From assembly GCA_963748295.1 (NCBI GenBank), contig CAVVIH010000006.1, forward strand, positions 868,001 to 932,000: a stretch of 64,000 nt of DNA, written 5' to 3'. Origin of the DNA: CAVVIH01 sp963748295 (GTDB taxonomy: Bacteria; Acidobacteriota; Vicinamibacteria; Vicinamibacterales; 2-12-FULL-66-21). The translations under genes and the position numbers were made by a program. The notes under the pieces were generated by a model. It was not told the origin of the DNA and made no database searches. It saw only the letters and a list, made by a program, of their open reading frames with translations. Position 1 is the stretch's first letter. Every line of letters starts with the position of its first letter. Of this stretch, positions 58,510 through 64,000 are shown piece by piece.

Positions 58510-59042
58510 GGCTCCCCCTCGATCACGATTTCATCGGTCCCGTCGATCTCCTGCAGCCGTACCTGGACGCTCTGCTTCAGCGACGTCGGCAGGTTCTTGC
58601 CCACGTAGTCAGCCTTGATCGGCAGCTCGCGATGTCCTCGATCGACGAGGACGATCAGCTGGATGGCGCGTGGACGACCGAAGTCGATCAGCGCATCGAG
58701 CGCCGCGCGAATCGTCCGCCCGGTATAGAGCACGTCGTCGACCAGCAGGATCTTCCGGTCGTCGATCGAGAACGGAATCTCGGTGTGGCGGACGACAGGC
58801 TGCGGTCCGACGGGTTGGCGCATCAGGTCGTCGCGATAGAGCGTGATGTCGAGCGCGCCGGTCGGCACGTCGACGCCGTTGATCTCCTTGAGCGCACGCG
58901 ACAGCCGGCGGGCGATTGGGACGCCGCGCGTGCGGATACCAACCAGCGCAAGCTCGCCGAGGCCGCGATTGCGCTCCAGGATTTCGTGCGCGATGCGCGT
59001 CAGCGCACGCGACATGCGGTCTCCGTCCATTACCTGGGGCAT
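58506..59042 (-). CDS. pyrR: PyrR regulator/uracil phosphoribosyltransferase
   Basis: Starting at ATG 59042, behind CCGGAGGCGCCG, the product is 178 residues, normal for PyrR. MDGDRMSRALTRIAHEILERN is the usual opening, and the PRPP loop is ILLVDDVLYTGRTIRAALDAL. It binds a leader RNA in response to UMP and has uracil phosphoribosyltransferase activity. An in-frame GTG at 59144 with a GAGGTGA site could add 34 residues that do not match the family; translation from there may also occur because the RNA element lies exactly there. It is the first gene of the operon pyrR-B-C-OPRT. Confidence 0.92.
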   Translation of the reverse strand: MPQVMDGDRMSRALTRIAHEILERNRGLGELALVGIRTRGVPIARRLSRALKEINGVDVPTGALDITLYRDDLMRQPVGPQPVVRHTEIPFSIDDRKILLVDDVLYTGRTIRAALDALIDFGRPRAIQLIVLVDRGHRELPIKADYVGKNLPTSLKQSVQVRLQEIDGTDEIVIEGEP

Positions 59043-59140
59043 CGGCGCCTCCGGCAGCGGACGCACGAAAGAACGTGTATTGCGACGGATGAGTTTTGCG
59101 GCGGTCGCCGCAGAGCAGAATTCGAGGAACGCTTCACGAT

Positions 59141-59176
59141 TCACCTCTTGGCCGCCTCACAGGGCGGACATTAAAG
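59141..59176 (-). promoter_or_regulatory. PyrR-binding RNA leader element
   Basis: On the minus strand TTTAATGTCCGCC, CTGTGAGGCGGCC and AAGAGGTGA follow one another. CCGCC and GGCGG pair around CTGTGA, and the GUGAGGC loop with an AAG after it is the mark of PyrR-binding leaders (for example actinobacterial pyrR genes). The last part is a GAGGTGA ribosome site for the GTG at 59144. PyrR binding when UMP is high would hide this site, so translation is the likely controlled step. The leader is close to the promoter. Confidence 0.75.
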
Positions 59177-59187
59177 AGTGTCCAGCG

Positions 59188-59196
59188 ATGATAGCA
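59188..59196 (-). promoter_or_regulatory. Extended -10 promoter of the pyr operon
   Basis: TGCTATCAT on the minus strand is an extended -10, seven to eight bases before the likely transcript start that would put the PyrR element at the 5' end. The -35 position lies in a GGGCCAG-type heptad array (59201-59229) and shows no good hexamer. Confidence 0.55.
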
Positions 59197-59240
59197 CGAG
59201 CAGGGCCAGGGACCGCGGGGCCAGGGACCAGAGAATCAGG

Positions 59241-60980
59241 TCACCGGTTGTACGACGGAATGTAGGCGACTGGCCGCTCAGCCGTGAACGCGCGCGTGAA
59301 GATGTCGGTGCGCGCATAGCCATCCATGTCGCGGCCGATGGGAAGACCGAGGAAGTACAGCACCGTCGGAGCGACGTCGACGATCGCGCCGCGCAGGCCG
59401 TGACCGCTTTGAACGGCCGACCCGTAAGCCAGGAGAAATCCGTCCGGTGCGCGATCGTGCGTGCCGCTCAAGTCCGGATCGCCGAGCAGCCGGCCTGCAA
59501 TCTGTTTGATCGCATTCTGCCGCTGCATCCCGAAGCCGGAGACGACGAGAAGCAGATCGTCGGATCCCAGCGCCGCGAGCGCCGAGCCGATCTCCGTGTC
59601 GATATAGGTGTAGTAGCGGTCCAGCACCTGCAGGTGACGACGGCGATCGTGCTGGTTCGTGTCCGCCATCAGCGCCGGCTGGGCGTCGCCCATGTAGTAA
59701 TGGCCAACGGTGTCGAGCCCCTGGTAGCGAACGGCAGCAAATCGAACATCGTAGGTGTCGCGCAGATCCTTCAGCGTGCGGCTGTAGGCACGGTCTCGCG
59801 TGGTCGCGGACATCTCCGGGTCCTCGTCCACGCTCAGTGTGGTCGCGACCACCGCCGGCTCCTCGGTGGCTGGGGCAGATGCAAACGCCTGGCGGACGAC
59901 GGGCAGCGCCGTTTCGGGAAACGCCGCGCGCGCATCGAGCTCGAGCATCGAACCGAGCAGCTCGTGGAACCGGTCGCTCACCATGAATCCGCGCACCGAC
60001 GACGCGGGATAGGTCAGCGGCCAGCGAACGACGCCGACCGGGATGCCGGCGTCGGAGAGGATGCTCCATAGAGGCCGCGCGCGAACGGTTTCGGAGGAGT
60101 TCGCCTCCTGGCGAACGACGCCGAGGTGCACCAGCGCGTGCGAGAAGCAGTGATCCGGCAGCAGGTCGATCGCCTCGGACGCACCCCACGCCAGGTACGC
60201 CGCACCCGAGCGCACGCCGGTCGCGGCGGGGTAAAGACCTGTGGCCACCGCCGTCCACACCGGTCCGGGGCCGGTGGGACGAACGGTCGCGAGATCGAGC
60301 GTCGCGCCGCGGTCCAGCATCTTCGAGAAATTCGGAAGCCGCCCGTCCGCCGCACGCAGCCGGACGTATTCGAGCGACGCGCCATCGAGCAGCAGCATCA
60401 CCACGCGTGCGCCGGCGGCGTCGGTGGTGACGCCTGTCGGTGTGCTGTAAGCGTGCGGCAATCGCGCCGCGGGACCGCGTGCGGCGAGCGGCAGCGCGAG
60501 CGATCCGAACGCCGCGATGGCAAAGAGCGCCGCGCCAACCCGGCTGCCGCGCCTGCCGAATGAATAGTGGGCAACGGCAATCCCCAGCAGGACGACGGCG
60601 GATGCGGTCGTGGCGGCGGCGCCGGACGTCATGCGCCGCGTGGCGACTTCCCCGAGCGCGGCTTCGAAGCCGCGCACGTTGAGCCACATCAGCGCGGCGG
60701 CCGCCGCCGCGAGCGCCGCGGCCAGCCACGCCAGCACGCGGACGCTCGCCCAGCCTGGAGACAGCGTGTCCATGCTGAAGAACTCGCGCGCCATCATCAT
60801 CAGATAGAAGAGGACGGCAAGATGCACGCCGTAGAACAGCACGAACGTGAGCAGCCAGCGGAGCGTGGTGTCGGACGCGATCGGGATCTGCGGATTCAGC
60901 TGCAGCACGAGCACCGTCAGGTACGCCGCTCCGAGCGCGCCGGCGAGCAGCGAGTTCGTGAGCATCCGCAGGAACCGCAT
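59241..60980 (-). CDS. Membrane-anchored alkaline-phosphatase-superfamily (phosphodiesterase-type) protein
   Basis: Started at ATG 60980 (MRFLRMLTNSLLAGALG), the product is 579 residues. Five or six membrane helices fill the first about 190 residues. The rest is a type-I phosphodiesterase/nucleotide-pyrophosphatase-like domain: VVMLLLDGASLEYVRLRAADGRLPNFSKMLDRGA with the metal Asp, GPVWTAVATGLYP with the nucleophilic Thr, FAAVRYQGLDTVGHYYMG with Asp and His, and a last metal His in SGTHDRAPDG. It probably cleaves phosphate esters or transfers phosphoethanolamine-like groups outside the membrane. The substrate is unknown. It diverges from pyrK with only 23 bases between start codons. Confidence 0.8.
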   Translation of the reverse strand: MRFLRMLTNSLLAGALGAAYLTVLVLQLNPQIPIASDTTLRWLLTFVLFYGVHLAVLFYLMMMAREFFSMDTLSPGWASVRVLAWLAAALAAAAAALMWLNVRGFEAALGEVATRRMTSGAAATTASAVVLLGIAVAHYSFGRRGSRVGAALFAIAAFGSLALPLAARGPAARLPHAYSTPTGVTTDAAGARVVMLLLDGASLEYVRLRAADGRLPNFSKMLDRGATLDLATVRPTGPGPVWTAVATGLYPAATGVRSGAAYLAWGASEAIDLLPDHCFSHALVHLGVVRQEANSSETVRARPLWSILSDAGIPVGVVRWPLTYPASSVRGFMVSDRFHELLGSMLELDARAAFPETALPVVRQAFASAPATEEPAVVATTLSVDEDPEMSATTRDRAYSRTLKDLRDTYDVRFAAVRYQGLDTVGHYYMGDAQPALMADTNQHDRRRHLQVLDRYYTYIDTEIGSALAALGSDDLLLVVSGFGMQRQNAIKQIAGRLLGDPDLSGTHDRAPDGFLLAYGSAVQSGHGLRGAIVDVAPTVLYFLGLPIGRDMDGYARTDIFTRAFTAERPVAYIPSYNR

Positions 60981-60989
60981 GCTGCAAGT

Positions 60990-60998
60990 GTATACTTC
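60990..60998. promoter_or_regulatory. Shared -10 boxes for divergent phosphodiesterase and pyrK genes
   Basis: The gap of 23 bases between the two start codons contains GTATACTTC. TATACT on the plus strand ends eight bases before the pyrK ATG, and TATACA on the minus strand ends eight bases before the other ATG. Transcripts starting at the normal distance would begin at or next to the start codons. No -35 is obvious. This is an inference. Confidence 0.4.
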
Positions 60999-61003
60999 GT
61001 TGG

Positions 61004-61828
61004 ATGCCCGCCGACATCGACGCTGCGGTGATCGCGAACACGCGGCTCTCTGATGAATACAGCGTGCTGGCGCTCGCCGCGCCCGAGATCGCCGCACTCG
61101 CGCAGCCCGGTCAGTTCGTGATGGTCAAGACCGCGCGCGGCGCCGATCCGCTGCTGCGGCGGCCGTTTTCAATCTTCGAGATTCTGCGCGACGGCAACGG
61201 CGCACCGGCCGGCATCACGCTGCTGAACAAGCGCATCGGCGTCGGCACGCGGCTGCTCTACGAGGCGGAGCCGGGCGCGCACATCGCGTGTCTCGGGCCG
61301 CTCGGCCGGCCGTTCGATCCGATCGATCCTCCAGACGAAGCGTGGATGATCGCCGGAGGCGTCGGTCTCGCGCCATTCGCAACGCTCGCCGGGGCGCTGG
61401 CGGCGCGGCGCACCCCGGCGACGCTGTTCTATGGCGCGCGGCGCGCGGCGGATTTGTTCTACGTCGAGTTCTTCGAACGCCTCGGCGTCAAGGTCGTGCT
61501 GACCACCGAGGACGGCAGCCGCGGCAGCAAAGGACTCATCACCGCGCCGCTCGGCGACGCGCTCCGCCGGCTCGACAGCGGTGCAACCGTGCGGCTGTAT
61601 GTCTGTGGGCCTACGCCCATGATGCGCGCGGTCGCGCACCTGGCGGAATCGCATAGCCGTCCCTGCGAGGTCTCGCTCGAACAGGTCATGGGCTGCGGGC
61701 TCGGCGGCTGCTACAGCTGCGTCGTGCTCGCGCGCGAACCGGGCGGGGCGCCGCACTTCGTGCGATCCTGCATCCAGGGCCCGGTGTTCGATTCGCGCCG
61801 GATCGTCTGGGACGCCCTCGCGCACTGA
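61004..61828 (+). CDS. pyrK: Dihydroorotate dehydrogenase electron-transfer subunit
   Basis: The 274-residue product has the FAD motif LLRRPFSIFEI (51-61), the NAD-binding GGVGLAPF (118-125), and four cysteines for the 2Fe-2S cluster: Cys231, Cys236, Cys239 and Cys256 (MGCGLGGCYSCVV, RSCIQGPVF). It carries electrons from dihydroorotate dehydrogenase to NAD. pyrD follows 1 base later. The type-1B enzyme works as a PyrK2PyrD2 complex. Confidence 0.94.
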   Translation: MPADIDAAVIANTRLSDEYSVLALAAPEIAALAQPGQFVMVKTARGADPLLRRPFSIFEILRDGNGAPAGITLLNKRIGVGTRLLYEAEPGAHIACLGPLGRPFDPIDPPDEAWMIAGGVGLAPFATLAGALAARRTPATLFYGARRAADLFYVEFFERLGVKVVLTTEDGSRGSKGLITAPLGDALRRLDSGATVRLYVCGPTPMMRAVAHLAESHSRPCEVSLEQVMGCGLGGCYSCVVLAREPGGAPHFVRSCIQGPVFDSRRIVWDALAH

Positions 61829-61829
61829 C

Positions 61830-62768
61830 ATGGATCTCTCGGTCTCAATCGGCTCCCTGACGCTCCCCAATCCGCTCATCGCCGCGAGCGGCTGTTTCGG
61901 ATACGGCCTCGAGTACAGCGGCGTCGTCGATCTCTCGACGCTCGGCGGCGTCGCGGTCAAAGGACTGTTCCTCGAGCCGCGCGAAGGCCACGCCCCGCCC
62001 CGCATCGTCGAAACGCCTTCCGGCATGCTCAACGCGATCGGGCTGCAGGGGATCGGCATCCACCGTTTCGTGCGCGAGGTGCTTCCCGAGCTGAGGGATC
62101 GCCGCGCCATCGTCTTCGTGAACATCTGCGGGACGACGGTCGACGAGTACGTCGAGTTGTCGCGGATCCTCTCCGATCAGGAAGGTGTGGCGGCCATCGA
62201 GCTGAACATCTCCTGTCCGAACATCAAGGAAGGCGGCATCACGTTCGGCTGCAGTCTGACGGGAACCCACCAGGTCGTCGGCGCGGTTCGCCGGGTGACG
62301 AAGCTGCCGGTCATTCCCAAACTGACGCCGAACGTCACCGACGTGGCGTCGTTTGCAAAGGCGGCGGAAGAGGCGGGCGCGGATGCCGTGTCGCTCGTCA
62401 ACACCTTCCTCGCGATGGCCATCGACGTCGAGACACGCCGTCCGAAGCTGACCAACATCGTCGGCGGCCTCAGCGGTCCGGCGATTCGCCCGATCGCCGT
62501 GCGCATGGTCTACGAGTGCCGTCAGCTGGTGAAGATCCCGATTATCGGCATGGGCGGGATCGCCACGGCGGCGGACGTCCTCGAGTTCATGATCGCCGGC
62601 GCGACCGCGGTGCAGGTGGGCACCGCGAACTTCGTCGATCCGTTCATCTGGTCGAAGCTGCTCGGCGGAATCACGGACTACATGGGCCGGCACAAGCTGT
62701 CGCGGCTGGCCGACCTGACGGGCACGCTGGACACCACGCGGAAGGAAAAGGCGTGGATCAGCTCCTGA
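61830..62768 (+). CDS. pyrD: Dihydroorotate dehydrogenase, class 1B catalytic subunit
   Basis: The 312-residue TIM-barrel protein has Cys129 in ELNISCPNIKEGG, the catalytic base of class-1 enzymes, and the FMN sites VFVNICG, PVIPKLTPN, VGGLSGPAIRPIA and IPIIGMGGIATAADVLEFMIAGATAVQVGT. It oxidises dihydroorotate to orotate. The pairing with pyrK fixes it as class 1B (NAD-dependent). pyrF starts inside its last codons. Confidence 0.96.
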   Translation: MDLSVSIGSLTLPNPLIAASGCFGYGLEYSGVVDLSTLGGVAVKGLFLEPREGHAPPRIVETPSGMLNAIGLQGIGIHRFVREVLPELRDRRAIVFVNICGTTVDEYVELSRILSDQEGVAAIELNISCPNIKEGGITFGCSLTGTHQVVGAVRRVTKLPVIPKLTPNVTDVASFAKAAEEAGADAVSLVNTFLAMAIDVETRRPKLTNIVGGLSGPAIRPIAVRMVYECRQLVKIPIIGMGGIATAADVLEFMIAGATAVQVGTANFVDPFIWSKLLGGITDYMGRHKLSRLADLTGTLDTTRKEKAWISS

Positions 62769-63475
62769 TTGCGCTGGACGTCGAAACCAAGGCGCAGGCG
62801 CTGGCGCTCGCCGATGCGCTCGGCGACCTGGCGGGCGGGTTCAAGATCGGCAGCCGGCTCTTTACGTCAGAAGGACCGGACGTCGTTCGAGCGATGGTCT
62901 CGCGCGGCCACCGTGTTTTCCTCGATCTGAAATTCCACGACATCCCCAACACCGTCGCCACCGCGGTCGCCGCGGCGACGTCGCTTGGCGTGTGGATGGT
63001 GAACGTCCATGCATCCGGCGGAGTGAAGATGATGCAGGCGGCGAGGGATGCGGCGCACGAAACCGCGGCCCGCGAAGGCGTGAAGGCGCCCGTCGTCATC
63101 GCCGTCACCGTGCTCACGAGCATGAGCGCGCAGGCGCTCGCCGAAGCCGGCGTGCACGCGCCCGTGCTGGATCACGTCAGCCATCTCGCCGGGCTGGCGA
63201 AGTCCGCGGGGCTCGACGGCGTGGTCGCGTCACCGCAGGAGACAGCGCTCGTGCGGCAGCGCTGCGGCCCGGGCTTCACGATCGTAACGCCGGGGATTCG
63301 TGGCGGAGGCGCGGCGACCTCCGGAAAAGACGATCAGGAGCGGACCATGACCGCGGCCGGCGCGATCGCCGCCGGCGCCAGCTACATCGTCGTCGGCCGG
63401 CCGATCATCGCGGCCGCCGATCCCCGTCAGGCGGCCGAGACGATCGCGTCGGAGATGAAGATCAGCGCGCGGTGA
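62753..63475 (+). CDS. pyrF: Orotidine 5'-phosphate decarboxylase
   Basis: Starting at GTG 62753, which overlaps the pyrD end by 16 bases, the product is 240 residues. The catalytic set is Asp58, Lys60 and Asp63 in VFLDLKFHDIPNT. VNVHASGGVKMMQAA, VTVLTSM, GFTIVTPGIRG and SYIVVGRPIIAAADP are the other family blocks. It makes UMP. The 3' end overlaps the convergent pal gene by 14 bases. Confidence 0.96.
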   Translation: MDQLLIALDVETKAQALALADALGDLAGGFKIGSRLFTSEGPDVVRAMVSRGHRVFLDLKFHDIPNTVATAVAAATSLGVWMVNVHASGGVKMMQAARDAAHETAAREGVKAPVVIAVTVLTSMSAQALAEAGVHAPVLDHVSHLAGLAKSAGLDGVVASPQETALVRQRCGPGFTIVTPGIRGGGAATSGKDDQERTMTAAGAIAAGASYIVVGRPIIAAADPRQAAETIASEMKISAR

Positions 63476-64000
63476 CGACGAAATGCCCGCGGCGGTTCTG
63501 CTGCCAGCAGGCTTCGGTCTCTTCCCGGCAGAACGGCTGCTCTTCCCCCTTGCTGAGGATCGAGATCCGGTCCGTCGTCACGCCCAGGCTCACCAGGTAG
63601 TCGCGGACGACGTCGGCTCGCCGCTCGCCGAGCGCGAGGTTGTACTCGTTGGTGCCGCGCGAGTCGGCGTGGCCCTCGATCACGATGCGCGCGCTGGTTC
63701 GCTTCTTCATGAACTCTGCGTTCTTCTGCAGCGAGCCGCGCGACTGTTCGCTCAGGTCGACCGAGTCGAGCTCGAAGAAGACGTCGCTGAGGTACTTCTT
63801 CGCAATTTCCTCGGGCGTCATGCCCGCGTAGATCTCGTCGTCGGTCGGCACCTTCGGCGGCGCGGGCGCAGGCGGCGGCGCCGGTGCAGGCGGTGACGGA
63901 GGGGTGGTCGACTTGGCTTCCGGCGGCGGCGGCGGCGGTGGAAGCGGCGTCGCCGGTGCTTTCTTTCCACACGCCACGACGGTGGCGGCGAGGACGAAGA
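63462..64000 (-). CDS. pal: Pal-type peptidoglycan-associated lipoprotein (5' end outside window)
   Basis: The gene is open to the right edge, so its first codons are missing. The lipobox VVAC is seen near the edge, so most of the signal is outside. The mature protein begins with a proline/alanine-rich linker (about 40 residues with many PPPAP runs), then an OmpA-type domain: VFFELDSVDLSEQSRGSLQKNAEFMKKR, VIEGHADSRGTNEYNLALGERRADVVRDYLVSLGV and ISILSKGEEQP. It links the outer membrane to peptidoglycan. The order with tol genes is not visible. Confidence 0.92.
   Translation of the reverse strand, partial: FVLAATVVACGKKAPATPLPPPPPPPEAKSTTPPSPPAPAPPPAPAPPKVPTDDEIYAGMTPEEIAKKYLSDVFFELDSVDLSEQSRGSLQKNAEFMKKRTSARIVIEGHADSRGTNEYNLALGERRADVVRDYLVSLGVTTDRISILSKGEEQPFCREETEACWQQNRRGHFVVTAR

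Noticed and set aside
59043..59144. The 34-residue N-terminal extension of PyrR as the true start
   Set aside because: It does not match PyrR proteins, while ATG 59042 has a good GGAGG site and gives the normal length. The GTG at 59144 is kept as an alternative because of the RNA element.

Overview
This is a GC-rich chromosomal window with no rRNA, tRNA, prophage, transposase or CRISPR array that I can support. Two adjacent secreted VWFA proteins of the acidobacterial type, many S9, amidohydrolase and TolC-type genes, a DUF1028 gene and the general gene mix suggest Acidobacteriota, perhaps Vicinamibacteria-like. That placement is an inference from gene content only.

Layout: 1-4175 (+) holds three multi-membrane YfhO/glycosyltransferase-type proteins. 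4207-9586 (-) holds a dynamin-like GTPase, a DMT transporter and an F0-only ATP synthase operon (atpZ-I-B-E-F, no F1 genes). 9642-19004 (-) is a respiratory complex I operon, nuoA-C-D-H-J-K-L-M-N, without nuoB, E, F, G or I. 19170-26656 (+) carries two VWFA proteins and a heme cluster, hemX-A-C-(cobA/hemD)-B, with hemL at 35 kb. 26850-34933 has two amidohydrolases around a phosphorelay: a REC-PP2C regulator, an NtrC-type regulator and its histidine kinase. 36339-46030 has a glycine-zipper protein, ispG, a MATE pump, a TPR protein, and a uppS-cdsA-dxr-rseP-DUF1028 operon. 46466-55612 has truA, pyrE, an S9 peptidase, a TolC-like protein, two glycosyltransferases and a TIGR02757 protein. 55616-63475 is a pyrimidine region: pyrR-B-C-OPRT paralogue (-) and pyrK-D-F (+). 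A pal lipoprotein runs off the right edge. With pyrE at 47 kb, pyrimidine synthesis from carbamoyl-aspartate to UMP is covered, and heme synthesis from glutamyl-tRNA to uroporphyrinogen III is covered.

Two window-wide patterns stand out. First, nine genes, including essential ones (hemA, dxr, rseP, truA, nuoC, nuoM), each carry a single-base frameshift with both halves well conserved. This points to uncorrected indels in the sequence rather than gene decay, so those genes are annotated across the shift. Second, the spacers are full of short repeats in several distinct 'words': heptanucleotide arrays that often reverse direction and form fold-backs, and REP-like palindromes built as GTAGC plus a stem with a TTTA, TTCA or CTTA loop. 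Several of these supply stop codons or protein termini.

The best-supported regulatory element is a PyrR-type RNA leader with an extended -10 promoter upstream of pyrR. Good sigma-70-like promoters are also visible for the F0 operon, the nuo operon and the first VWFA gene.
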